Positions 19,728-27,970 of a stretch of DNA of 64,000 bases are shown piece after piece. This DNA comes from an alpha proteobacterium BAL199 (GTDB lineage: Bacteria; Pseudomonadota; Alphaproteobacteria; Thalassobaculales; Thalassobaculaceae), in the NCBI GenBank assembly GCA_000171835.1, contig ABHC01000023.1:46414-110413 (forward strand). The letters are read 5' to 3'. Position 1 is the stretch's first letter. The number at the start of each line of letters is the position of its first letter. The notes below the pieces were generated by a model, which was not told where the DNA came from, made no database searches, and saw only the letters and a list, made by a program, of their open reading frames with translations. The position numbers and the translations under genes are program-made.

Positions 19728-20306
19728 ATGTCCGAATTGCCGGACCGGCTTTCTATGGTTAACCAACTGCTTCCTGGGCGTATTACTGGAAGCAGGCTAA
19801 TGACTTTTCGTTCGATTGAGTCGTCGGAGATCCCTGTGCTGCACCCGGTCGCGCATATCCGCGACGGCTGGGCAGGTTTCGCTGGAAACGCCGGCATTGC
19901 ACCGTGGTCGAACTTCGATCCCGTCGACTATCCGTATGTACTGCCTTGGGTGATGCTGCTGCGTCAGGAAGACCCGGCCGATGCCGAGCGTTTGCGTTAC
20001 GTGATTTGCGGCGACGGCTGCCGGAAGACCTTCGGGATGAGCTATCAGGGCAAGCTGTTCGGCGAGGATCTCCCTGAGTCGGTCGTGGCGCAACGCAAGA
20101 TCGAGTTCCAGAACATCCGAGAGGGTCGTGGCCCGCTGTACTCCGTCACACCGCTGCCGATTGCCAACCGCGAGTTCATCGACATTTATCGCGGAGTGTT
20201 CGGATTCAGTTCGGATGGAACCTCAGTCGATCGTTATCTGCTGGTGGTCGCTCCGCTGAACGTACAAGTTCCCGCGCGACAACCGCAGATGCGTGCGCGG
20301 GCCTAG
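19728..20306 (+). CDS. PAS-domain protein (PAS_5 family)
   Basis: 192 residues (168 if the ATG at 19800, which has an AGG upstream, is the true start). The body from about residue 40 fits the stand-alone PAS_5 family common in Rhodospirillales: HP start, FDPVDYPYVLPWVMLL, then YVICGDGCRKTFGMSYQGK and a closing YLLVVAPLNV strand. There is no output domain, so it probably senses a small ligand or partners with another signalling protein. It ends 1 nt before the convergent end of the murJ paralog. Function otherwise unknown. Confidence 0.7.
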   Translation: MSELPDRLSMVNQLLPGRITGSRLMTFRSIESSEIPVLHPVAHIRDGWAGFAGNAGIAPWSNFDPVDYPYVLPWVMLLRQEDPADAERLRYVICGDGCRKTFGMSYQGKLFGEDLPESVVAQRKIEFQNIREGRGPLYSVTPLPIANREFIDIYRGVFGFSSDGTSVDRYLLVVAPLNVQVPARQPQMRARA

Positions 20307-20307
20307 C

Positions 20308-21642
20308 CTACCGCCGTCCGACGGCCGGCGTCCTGATCACCGCGACATACAGCACCAGCGCCGTCGCCAGGAAGGCCGGCGTGGTCGCCAGAGCAATTCC
20401 CACCACGCCCCAGAGGGCCATGAAGCCGGCGTTGAGAGCCACGGTCAGCGCCAGGTTGGCGACCGCCGCCATCGCCAATGACCGGCCGAGCCCGAGGACG
20501 GCCGCCGCTCGAACCAGCACGACCGTGGCGGCGTAGGCCGGGAGCTGCACCGCGTAAGCGGCCAGAACATCGGCGACCAGCGCGGTGTCGTCCGGCCCGA
20601 AGGCGCCACGCTGGTACAGCACGCGAATGACCGGTTCGGCCAGCAGCCAGGCAGCCACGACCGCCGGCACCGACAGCCCGACGACGATCGCGAGATGCCG
20701 CCGCAGCCGATGCCGCAGTGCTGTTTCGTTCCCGGCGGCGGCCTGGTCGGAATAGGCCGGCAGAACCGCCACACCGATCGCCAGGGTGGCGACGTGCAAT
20801 CCGGCCAGGACCAGCTTGGCGCCGTAACCGATCGCCGAGGCGGCGCCAGGGCCGAGCAGCGCGGCCATCATCTGATCGAGCATACCGGCGCCGTACAGTA
20901 GCAGGTTGGCCAGCAGGATCGGCCCCCAGCGGCCCAGCAGCGGAGCGAGATCCGGTGCCGTCAGCGCCGGCATCAGCCGGCCGCCGAGACGCCGCAACGC
21001 GCCACCGACCAGGGCGGCTTCGATCGCCGTTCCCAGGACGGCGCCCCACGCCAGCGCCGAGACACCCAACCGGTCGCGGGCGACCAGCAGAAGCACGGCC
21101 ATCACCAGCGGCGTGAACGCCGGGGCGATCGCCGGCAGGGCGACGCGACGGCGCGCGTTCAGCACCCCGCCCCAGGCGACGGCACCGGCGCCCAGCACCA
21201 CGAACAGCGTCATGATCCACAGCAGGTCGGCGGTCAGCGCCAAGGTGTCGGGTGCGAACGATGGCGCGAGCCGCGGCAGGTAGATCGGCGCAGCCGCGGC
21301 CATGACCAACGTGCCGACGGCGACCGCCAGCAGCATGCGACCGAGTCCGGCGGCGAACAGCGCATCGGCGGCGGCCTCTCCGGCGGCGCGACGGCGGGCG
21401 AGGTAGGCTGGCACCAGAGCGATCTGGAACGATCCGGCGACCAGGGCCAGCAGGAACACCGGAACCGCCAGAGCCAGGAAGAACGCATCGACTTCCGGGC
21501 CGCGACCGTACACCGCCGCGATCGCGGCTTCGCGCACGAAGGCGGTCAGCTTGGCGACCATCGACAGCACGCCGATGGTCAGCCCGGCGCGCGCGACCGC
21601 CCTGTCGTCATCATGCGCCGGGACCGAGGCCTCGGAGGTCAC
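20308..21642 (-). CDS. Second MurJ/MviN-family flippase paralog
   Basis: 444 residues, a multi-spanning membrane protein of the MOP superfamily. The N-terminal KLTAFVREAAIAAVYGRGPEVDAFFLALAVP segment parallels MurJ, but this copy is about 70 residues shorter and lacks much of the C-terminal membrane region. The charged loop RRRAAGEAAADALFAAGLGR replaces the MurJ RRLTGEGALTVAF sequence. It may flip another lipid-linked glycan rather than lipid II. GTG start 7 bp after the cyclase gene on the same strand, so the two form an operon. Confidence 0.75.
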   Translation of the reverse strand: MTSEASVPAHDDDRAVARAGLTIGVLSMVAKLTAFVREAAIAAVYGRGPEVDAFFLALAVPVFLLALVAGSFQIALVPAYLARRRAAGEAAADALFAAGLGRMLLAVAVGTLVMAAAAPIYLPRLAPSFAPDTLALTADLLWIMTLFVVLGAGAVAWGGVLNARRRVALPAIAPAFTPLVMAVLLLVARDRLGVSALAWGAVLGTAIEAALVGGALRRLGGRLMPALTAPDLAPLLGRWGPILLANLLLYGAGMLDQMMAALLGPGAASAIGYGAKLVLAGLHVATLAIGVAVLPAYSDQAAAGNETALRHRLRRHLAIVVGLSVPAVVAAWLLAEPVIRVLYQRGAFGPDDTALVADVLAAYAVQLPAYAATVVLVRAAAVLGLGRSLAMAAVANLALTVALNAGFMALWGVVGIALATTPAFLATALVLYVAVIRTPAVGRR

Positions 21643-21649
21643 GGGCGCC

Positions 21650-22966
21650 TCACAGCAGGTCGGATGGCGCGAACACCGCGACCGGGCGTTCCAGCCCCTT
21701 GACCGGGTGCCGCCCCATGGCGGTCAAGGTCTCATCGGCGGCGGATGCGAACTCCGCCGACGCCAGCACCCGCACGCCGAGATTGCGGGTCAGTCCTTCG
21801 ATCCGGCTGGCGAGATTGACCGCCGGCCCGATCACCGTGAAGTCGAGCCGTTCCAGCCCGCCGATGTTGCCGTAACCGACTTCGCCGATGTGCAGCGCGA
21901 TGCCGAAATCGACCACTGGCTTGTCCTGCTTCAGGCGGCGGCGGTTCAACGCGCGCACCAGCAGCACGGTGTCGCGGGCCGCGCCGATGGCGGCGGCGCA
22001 GGCGGCCCGGTCGGCCAGACGGTCGTCCGGACCTTCGGCCGGAAAAATCGCCAGCATGCCGTCGCCGAGGAATTTCAGGATCTCCCCGCCGCGTTCCTCC
22101 ACCGCCTGGACAGCGGCCTCGAAGTAGCTGTTCAGCAGATCGATGATCTCCTGCCGGGGCAGCTTGTCCGACAGCACGGTGAAATCCTTGATGTCCGAGT
22201 ACCAGACGGCGGCACGCATCGCCGCGGTCTCGCCCCGGGCGATCGCACCCGCCAGGACCCGCCGACCGGTCTGGCGGCCGAGGTAGACTTCCAGCAACTG
22301 CCGGGTCAGGTCGCGCTGCTCGATCACCTCGATGCGCAGTGCCAGCGCCGGCAGCAGATCCCACAGCACCGTCAGTTCCTCGGTGCTGAAGCCGCCGGCG
22401 CGGTCGGTGGCCCAGGTCATGAAGTTGATCATGCCGTCGGAGAACGCCAGCGGCATGGCAACGTAGTCCGTTATGCCCATGTCCCGCAGATCCGCCAGCA
22501 CCGGGAAATCCAGTTCCTGCTCGGGCAGGTCGAGGCGGCGGCGGATGGCGGCTGCCCCCTCGAAGATCAACGGCATCGGGCTGGCCTGGAACGCCGGCGT
22601 GTCCTCCATGCCGCGCAGGATGCGCAGCGAGCGCGGATCGGGGCGGTCGCGCAGCCAGACCACCGACGACCCGCTGGTCTGCGGATGCAGGGTCCGCACG
22701 AAACAGGTGACCCGGGTGAGCGGCAGGCCACGATCGGACAGCAGCGCCGACAGGTCGCGAATCAAGGTGCGCGTCGATGTGTGGCTGCTGGCTTCCGTCA
22801 GCAACCAGGTGATCGGCGGCAGCGCCGGGTCAGGGCGTGCAGCCGGTCCGTCCGTTCCGGTGTCGCCGCCGTCGTGCAGCACCCGCAGATGGCGGCTGAC
22901 CGCCGAATCGGCATCCACATTCGGCAGACCGATTTTGACCGTCGCGCCTGGATCGCTTGACGTCAT
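21650..22966 (-). CDS. Class III adenylate/guanylate cyclase
   Basis: 438 residues from the ATG at 22966, which has AGGACG upstream. The N-terminal about 230 residues look like the GAF-like sensor region often found on alphaproteobacterial cyclases. The C-terminal catalytic domain has both metal aspartates: VWYSDIKDFTVLSD (about 255) and ILKFLGDGMLAIFP (about 299). Base-specifying residues cannot be assigned with confidence, but cAMP is the more likely product. Upstream partner of the murJ paralog and divergent from nfu. Confidence 0.85.
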   Translation of the reverse strand: MTSSDPGATVKIGLPNVDADSAVSRHLRVLHDGGDTGTDGPAARPDPALPPITWLLTEASSHTSTRTLIRDLSALLSDRGLPLTRVTCFVRTLHPQTSGSSVVWLRDRPDPRSLRILRGMEDTPAFQASPMPLIFEGAAAIRRRLDLPEQELDFPVLADLRDMGITDYVAMPLAFSDGMINFMTWATDRAGGFSTEELTVLWDLLPALALRIEVIEQRDLTRQLLEVYLGRQTGRRVLAGAIARGETAAMRAAVWYSDIKDFTVLSDKLPRQEIIDLLNSYFEAAVQAVEERGGEILKFLGDGMLAIFPAEGPDDRLADRAACAAAIGAARDTVLLVRALNRRRLKQDKPVVDFGIALHIGEVGYGNIGGLERLDFTVIGPAVNLASRIEGLTRNLGVRVLASAEFASAADETLTAMGRHPVKGLERPVAVFAPSDLL

Positions 22967-23053
22967 CGTCCTAGCTCCCAAGTATGCGGTCGAGCCCGAC
23001 GTGTGATGCTGCTGTCAGTGCATCGCGATGTTTGGGCAAGTTGGAGGGTGACC

Positions 23054-23617
23054 ATGTTCATTCAGACTGAAGAGACGCCGAACCCGGCGACGCTCAAGTT
23101 CCTGCCGGGCCGGCAGGTTATGGAGAGCGGTACCGCCGAGTTCAAGTCGGAGGACGAAACGGCACGGTCACCGCTCGCCCAGGCTTTGTTCCAGGTGGAT
23201 GGCGTCACCGGCGTGTTCCTCGGCTACGACTTCATCAGCGTCAGCAAACACGACGGCAAGGAATGGTACCTGATGAAGCCGGGCGTGCTCGGCGTCATCA
23301 TGGAGCATTTCGTGGCCGGACGCCCCACTATCGTGGAAGACGGCGCGTCGGCGAGCGCTCCGGAGGACGCAGGCGAGGACACCGAGATCGTCTCGCAGAT
23401 CAAGGAACTGCTGGACACCCGCGTTCGCCCGGCAGTGGCGATGGACGGTGGTGACATCACCTTCCAGGGCTACGAGGACGGTGTGGTGACCCTGCAGATG
23501 CAGGGCGCATGCTCGGGATGCCCGAGTTCGACTGCGACCTTGAAGATGGGCATCGAAAACATGCTGCGTCACTACATCCCCGAGGTTCGGGAAGTCCGCG
23601 CCGCCGCGCTCTACTGA
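23054..23617 (+). CDS. NifU/Nfu-type iron-sulfur cluster carrier protein
   Basis: 187 residues. The N-terminal Nfu_N domain (IQTEETPNPATLKFLPGR) is followed by a linker and a C-terminal NifU-like domain with the cluster-binding CXXC in MQGACSGCPSSTATLK. The architecture matches mitochondrial NFU1 and alphaproteobacterial homologs that deliver 4Fe-4S clusters to client enzymes. One such client type, the radical-SAM protein MiaB, is encoded 5.4 kb downstream. The ATG at 23054 is preferred because GGAGG lies 6 nt upstream; an in-frame start 51 nt earlier lacks this. Confidence 0.88.
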   Translation: MFIQTEETPNPATLKFLPGRQVMESGTAEFKSEDETARSPLAQALFQVDGVTGVFLGYDFISVSKHDGKEWYLMKPGVLGVIMEHFVAGRPTIVEDGASASAPEDAGEDTEIVSQIKELLDTRVRPAVAMDGGDITFQGYEDGVVTLQMQGACSGCPSSTATLKMGIENMLRHYIPEVREVRAAALY

Positions 23618-23663
23618 GTCCGGATTTCGCCGCATAGCGGCAGCTTCACGGCATCGGGAACCA

Positions 23664-23685
23664 CAGAACCGGACGATTGGTTCTG
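23664..23685 (+). other. Inverted repeat between nfu and the glucosaminidase gene
   Basis: Perfect 7-bp arms CAGAACC and GGTTCTG separated by 8 nt, ending 7 nt before the downstream ATG. It has no U-tract. It may act as a weak 3' end for nfu or occlude the ribosome-binding region of the next gene. Both roles are inference. Confidence 0.35.
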
Positions 23686-23692
23686 TATCCCG

Positions 23693-24736
23693 ATGACCAT
23701 GAACCACTTCAACTCGCAGTTCAGACCCGTCACCGCGATCCAGCGTTGTTTGGCGGCCGGGATGATTGCCTTGGCCGTGGGGACGATGGCGCCGGTTGGT
23801 CATGCGCTCGTTGGCCCGCTGTCCTGGCTGTCGGGCTTTTCGGAACGGTCTGCAGCCGTCCAGCCGGCATTCTTTGCGCCGCTGCCGTTCGAGCCCGTTC
23901 GGATCCAGTCGGCCGCCCGGCTTGAGCGTCTGTTTGACCGGCTGGGATATCGTTTGGATGCCGTCGGCGACGGGATCGTGCCGGTGCCCGCCGTGGAGTT
24001 GGTGGCGCTGCCGCCGGACCTCTCCGACATGGCGTCGATCAAGGACCGCAAGGCGCTGTTCATTCGCGCGATCCTGCCGGTCGTGTTGCGCGCGAACGAG
24101 GCGGTCCTGGAGGAGCGGGCCCGGCTTGAGGCGATCCTGGCTTTGCTGGAGGCCGATGGCGCGCTAGGTGACACGGACCTGCAGGAGATCCGCCGAACGG
24201 CTGAGCGATACGGCACCCCGGAGGCCACGCCCGATGTCGAAGGTATCCGCCGGCTGCTGCGCCGGGTTGATGCGATACCCGTGTCGCTGGCCGTCGCCCA
24301 GGCGATCCTGGAGAGCGGCTGGGGTACTTCCCGGTTCGCGGTCGATGGCAACGCCTTGTTCGGCCAGTGGACCTGGGATGCCGCGTCCGGAATCGTTCCG
24401 GCGGCCCGCGCGCCGGGCAAGTCCCACCGGGTACGAGCGTTCCACAAACTGGCGGATTCGGCGAAGGCCTACGTGTTCAATCTCAACACCCATCCGGCCT
24501 ACAGATCGTTCAGGCAGGCTCGTGAAGCGGCACGCCGGGCCGGCGGGGATCTTCCGTCAGCCGGCGATCTTGCCCGTCACCTGGGGCGCTACAGCGAGCG
24601 TGGTGATGCATACACCGAGGAAGTGCGGGCGATGATCCGAAACAACCGGCTGGCAGTGTTCGACGGTGTCGCGCTCGGTGCGGTCGGCCGGATCGCCGAT
24701 GCCGATCCGGTTGCCGTCGGTCTGGCCGACGGCTGA
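23693..24736 (+). CDS. Bax-like secreted glucosaminidase
   Basis: 347 residues. A hydrophobic N-terminal segment (CLAAGMIALAVGTMAPVGHA, about residues 20-39) is a signal peptide or anchor. The C-terminal half is a glucosaminidase domain of the Bax / FlgJ type: VAQAILESGWGTSRFAVDGN contains the likely catalytic glutamate near residue 205, followed by NALFGQWTW and an AYVFNLNTHPAYRSFR segment. Such enzymes cleave the N-acetylglucosaminyl bond in peptidoglycan. It ends 5 bp from the convergent polysaccharide deacetylase gene, another envelope glycan enzyme. Confidence 0.8.
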   Translation: MTMNHFNSQFRPVTAIQRCLAAGMIALAVGTMAPVGHALVGPLSWLSGFSERSAAVQPAFFAPLPFEPVRIQSAARLERLFDRLGYRLDAVGDGIVPVPAVELVALPPDLSDMASIKDRKALFIRAILPVVLRANEAVLEERARLEAILALLEADGALGDTDLQEIRRTAERYGTPEATPDVEGIRRLLRRVDAIPVSLAVAQAILESGWGTSRFAVDGNALFGQWTWDAASGIVPAARAPGKSHRVRAFHKLADSAKAYVFNLNTHPAYRSFRQAREAARRAGGDLPSAGDLARHLGRYSERGDAYTEEVRAMIRNNRLAVFDGVALGAVGRIADADPVAVGLADG

Positions 24737-24741
24737 GGCGA

Positions 24742-25773
24742 TCAGCGGCGGATGTAGAACTGCACCCCGTACCAGCGCCAACGGCCATCCGGGCCCGGCA
24801 TCGTGCAATTGATCCGCGCGCGTCCCGCCGGAAACGGTTCGGGCAGACGGACTTCCACTCGTGAGCCGAGGGCCTCGACCTTGGCGCGGCCCTGGCCGGA
24901 GGCGTAGCAGTCGATCCGGTCGACGTCCGGGATCGACGGGTCGACGGTGAACCCGAAGGTCGGCGGGTTCTGCTGCAGCACCAGGTCGGCCGGCACCCGG
25001 TCGCGCACCGGAAGCGGCAGCGCGTTGGCGGTGAGGCGGAATCGGTCGACGCCGCCATAGGTCTCGTTCAGGGCGAACCGGGGCAGCCCGAAGCGGTCAG
25101 AGCCGGCGTGAGCGACCCCGGAATGCTGGCCGAACGCCGCGGCGTAGCCCCGCCCGGCCACCACCTGCTGCACCGCGGCGCCATATTCACCGTAAGGATA
25201 GGCGAACAGCGTCGGCCGTTCCCCGGTTTCGTCTGCAATCCGTTGGGCCGCCCGATCGAGCTCGATCTTCACCTGCTCGATCTCGATGTCCGGGAGATGC
25301 GGGTGTGACGCGGTCTGGCTGCCGATGGTCACACCGGCGGACTTGAGTTCGCGCACCTGATCCCAGGTCATGTAGCCGGGTGAGGCCCGGTCCACGGAGT
25401 CGGTCGAAACGAACAGGGTGAACGGCAGTCCGGCTTTCTTCAGGCGCGGCCACGCCTGGGTGTAGACCGAGGCGTAGGCGTCATCGATCGTAATGCCGAG
25501 GGTCCGATCCGGCAGTTCCGTTGAGCTGCGCAGCCGAGTCATGATCTCCGGCAATGGCAGAACCGTGTAGCCACCGGCGCGGATTTCCTCCAGATGAGCG
25601 TCGAACTGGTCGAGGCGAATGTTGGTGGCCGGCCATTCCGACTCGCCGAATCGATGGTACATGAACACACTCGCCCAATCGGCCGCGAGCGCTGGCTGAG
25701 GGCCAAGAACGGCAACGGCGCCCAACAGGGCACCGGCCAGGGCACAGCGCAAGATGAGAAACGATCGGCTCAT
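24742..25773 (-). CDS. Secreted polysaccharide deacetylase (NodB-type)
   Basis: 343 residues from the ATG at 25773; reading further upstream would overlap tsaB and gives no signal peptide. The first 30 residues form a signal peptide (ALAGALLGAVAVLGPQPALA). NodB motifs are present: FMYHRFGE (about 37-44), ITIDDAY with Asp97-Asp98, and FAYPYGEY. In the metal-binding HTxxH-type motif the first position is Gln153 (SQTASHPHL) with His157 kept. The C-terminal about 100 residues form a beta-rich add-on domain. Probable action is de-N-acetylation of an envelope polysaccharide; the substrate is not evident. Confidence 0.8.
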   Translation of the reverse strand: MSRSFLILRCALAGALLGAVAVLGPQPALAADWASVFMYHRFGESEWPATNIRLDQFDAHLEEIRAGGYTVLPLPEIMTRLRSSTELPDRTLGITIDDAYASVYTQAWPRLKKAGLPFTLFVSTDSVDRASPGYMTWDQVRELKSAGVTIGSQTASHPHLPDIEIEQVKIELDRAAQRIADETGERPTLFAYPYGEYGAAVQQVVAGRGYAAAFGQHSGVAHAGSDRFGLPRFALNETYGGVDRFRLTANALPLPVRDRVPADLVLQQNPPTFGFTVDPSIPDVDRIDCYASGQGRAKVEALGSRVEVRLPEPFPAGRARINCTMPGPDGRWRWYGVQFYIRR

Positions 25774-25847
25774 GGTCGTGGAGAATACCTGATGGTCGAT
25801 GCGAAACGAAGACACCCGCAACGCACGGTCGCGGCGGAGGTCTACCG

Positions 25848-26510
25848 TTGACCCGATTGCTGGCGTTGGACTGTGCCGCCGGGGCCTGTTCGGTGGCGGT
25901 TCTGGATGCAACCGGCGTGCTGGCGGCCGCGCACCGCGCCATGGATCGAGGTCAGGCCGAGGCGTTGATGCCGATGATTGCCGATGTCCTGGCGGAGGCC
26001 GGCATTGCCGCCCGCGATCTCGGCGCAGTCGCAGCAACGGTCGGCCCAGGCAGCTTCACTGGTGTGCGAATCGGGCTGGCTGCGGCGCGTGGGATCGCCC
26101 TCGCGGCCGGATTGCCGACGGTGCCGGTCACCACACTGGAGGCGGTCGCCGAGACTGCTGAGCCAGGACCCGAGCCGCTGCTGGTCGTGCTCGATGCCAA
26201 GCGCAATGATTTCTATGGCCAATGGTTCGCTCCGAACGGCGCTGCTCTTGGTGCTGCACGAGCAGTTGCGGCCGAGCTGCTGTGGGCGGCCCGGCCGGCC
26301 GGATCGACCGGTGTTCGGATCGCTGGTGATGCGGCAGCGGCGGTGTCGGACGCTGCCGCGCCGGGTGACGGTTCGATCCGGTGCGTCGGATCGGTTGGTC
26401 CTGACGCGCGGGCGGTTGCGGCGGTTGCGTATCGTCGCTTCCTCGCCGGGACGACCGGGCAACTCACGCCGCTGTATCTGCGCGCACCCGATGTGACGCC
26501 GCCGCGATGA
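25848..26510 (+). CDS. tsaB: tRNA threonylcarbamoyladenosine biosynthesis protein TsaB
   Basis: Scaffold subunit of the TsaBDE complex that makes t6A at position 37 of ANN-decoding tRNAs. 220 residues with the ASKHA N-terminal LLALDCAAGACSVAVLD and VGPGSFTGVRIGLAAARGIA motifs. The start is a TTG with GGAGG 7 nt upstream, and no better start exists. The stop overlaps the rimI start (ATGA), the usual tsaB-rimI coupling. tsaE lies 24 kb away in this window; tsaD is not present. Confidence 0.93.
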   Translation: MTRLLALDCAAGACSVAVLDATGVLAAAHRAMDRGQAEALMPMIADVLAEAGIAARDLGAVAATVGPGSFTGVRIGLAAARGIALAAGLPTVPVTTLEAVAETAEPGPEPLLVVLDAKRNDFYGQWFAPNGAALGAARAVAAELLWAARPAGSTGVRIAGDAAAAVSDAAAPGDGSIRCVGSVGPDARAVAAVAYRRFLAGTTGQLTPLYLRAPDVTPPR

Positions 26511-26992
26511 TGGACCTCGAGGCGACTGGACCCGATGGCGTTCGCATCCGGCCGGCGGTTCCGGCTGATCTGATTGGCGTTGCGGAACTTCAGGTTGCGT
26601 CGTTCACCGACCGCTGGTCGCTCGAATCGGTGCGCCAACTCGCCGGACTGTCAGGAGCAATTGTTCTTGTTGCGGAACGATCGTCGAATCCGACGGTGCT
26701 CGGGTATCTGATCGGGCAGGTGGTGACCGACGAGGCCGAGATTCACTCGATTGCCGTCGCCGAGGCGTTTCGGCGCCGTGGGATCGGCTGCCAGCTGCTT
26801 CTCGCGTTTGAGGGCATGGCCCTGGCGCTGGGTGCGGTCTCGGTCGTTCTGGAAGTCGCCGCGGATGATGCCCCGGCAAAGCAACTTTACGAATCGATCG
26901 GCTACCAGATTGTGGCAAGGCGGCCGGACTATTACCGGATCGGCCGCGCGGAACCGGTCGACGCCGAGGTCCGCCGGCGCTTCATTCGCTGA
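26507..26992 (+). CDS. rimI: Ribosomal-protein-alanine N-acetyltransferase RimI
   Basis: GNAT enzyme that acetylates the N-terminal alanine of ribosomal protein S18. 161 residues. The acetyl-CoA pyrophosphate loop is RRRGIGCQLL near residue 87 after the IHSIAVAEAF strand, and the C-terminal part has AKQLYESIGYQIVARRPDYY, where the tyrosine-rich end is typical of RimI. Translationally coupled to tsaB by a 4-bp overlap. Confidence 0.9.
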   Translation: MMDLEATGPDGVRIRPAVPADLIGVAELQVASFTDRWSLESVRQLAGLSGAIVLVAERSSNPTVLGYLIGQVVTDEAEIHSIAVAEAFRRRGIGCQLLLAFEGMALALGAVSVVLEVAADDAPAKQLYESIGYQIVARRPDYYRIGRAEPVDAEVRRRFIR

Positions 26993-27124
26993 GTTTTCCA
27001 CCAAGTGTGAACGTTCAGTGACCGGCCGGGTATCGGGTTGTCCGGGGTCACCGCCGGATGTAGGGTCCGGTCTTCGATCGGGTCCGGCTCGGCCGTACCC
27101 GACAGCGTCGATCGACAGCGGCTG

Positions 27125-27970
27125 ATGAGCGACACGAGCGCCAGAATCCAGACCCGACCGACCGGTTTCACGTCCGAGAGCGACCTCGGCGTTGCCCTGT
27201 CCGGAACCATGGAGGTTCGGCTCGCGGCTAGCGATGCCGAAATCGACGCCGCCCAGGCGCTTCGGTACCGGGTGTTCTACGAGGAGCGCTCGGCCAAGCC
27301 GGTCGGCGACATGTCCGCGACGCGGCGCGACACCGACGACTATGACACCATTGCCGACCATCTGCTGGTGCTTGACCACTCGCGCGGTGCCGGAACCGAG
27401 GCAGTTGTCGGCACCTACCGGTTGCTTCGCCGCAGCCGGATTGAAGCGGCGAAAAAAGCGTTCTACACCGCCGGCGAGTACGATATCGCCAAGATCATCG
27501 CCTTCCCCGGTGAGATTTTGGAGCTGGGCCGGTCCTGCGTCGATGCCGGATACCGCAACCGACCGACGATGCAGCTCCTGTGGAAGGGCATCGCCGCCTT
27601 TGTGTTCCGATACGACATCACCTTGATGTTCGGTTGCGCGTCGTTGCCCGGCAATGACGTGGACGCGATTGCCGGCCAGCTTTCCTATTTGTACCACCAT
27701 CATCTAGCGCCGGAGCGCCTGCGGGTACGGGCGTTGCCAACACTGCACGTCGAGATGAACCGGCTGCCGGCGGATCAGATCCACGCCAAAGCGGCATTGG
27801 CCGCGTTGCCGCCGCTGGTCAAAGGCTACCTTCGGCTCGGCGGGTTCGTGGGCGACGGGGCGGTGATCGACCCGCAGTTCAACACCACCGATGTCTGCGT
27901 GATCGTGCAGACCGACGCGGTCACCGACAAATACTACCGCCACTATGAACGCGAGGCGCGGAGCACGTGA
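27125..27970 (+). CDS. olsB: L-ornithine N-alpha-acyltransferase OlsB
   Basis: First enzyme of ornithine-lipid synthesis: it transfers a 3-hydroxyacyl group from ACP to ornithine. 281 residues from the ATG at 27125. Family features are ALRYRVFYEE near residue 50, the DHLLVLD strand, VVGTYRLLRRS, ILELGRSCVDAGYRNRPTMQ and the FGCASLPGNDV segment. The end overlaps the acyltransferase start (GTGA), giving the olsBA pair. Ornithine lipids are phosphate-free membrane lipids; no Pho box is visible in the 132 bp upstream, so induction by phosphate starvation is not supported here. Confidence 0.88.
   Translation: MSDTSARIQTRPTGFTSESDLGVALSGTMEVRLAASDAEIDAAQALRYRVFYEERSAKPVGDMSATRRDTDDYDTIADHLLVLDHSRGAGTEAVVGTYRLLRRSRIEAAKKAFYTAGEYDIAKIIAFPGEILELGRSCVDAGYRNRPTMQLLWKGIAAFVFRYDITLMFGCASLPGNDVDAIAGQLSYLYHHHLAPERLRVRALPTLHVEMNRLPADQIHAKAALAALPPLVKGYLRLGGFVGDGAVIDPQFNTTDVCVIVQTDAVTDKYYRHYEREARST

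Noticed and set aside
25774..26037. N-terminal extension of the polysaccharide deacetylase
   Set aside because: It overlaps tsaB antisense and would bury a clear signal peptide that starts at 25773.
27008..27017. TGAACGTTCA palindrome upstream of olsB as a LexA or Pho site
   Set aside because: Alphaproteobacterial LexA sites need a 7-bp spacer between GTTC or GAAC half-sites, and the sequence does not resemble a Pho box. A 10-bp palindrome alone is weak evidence.
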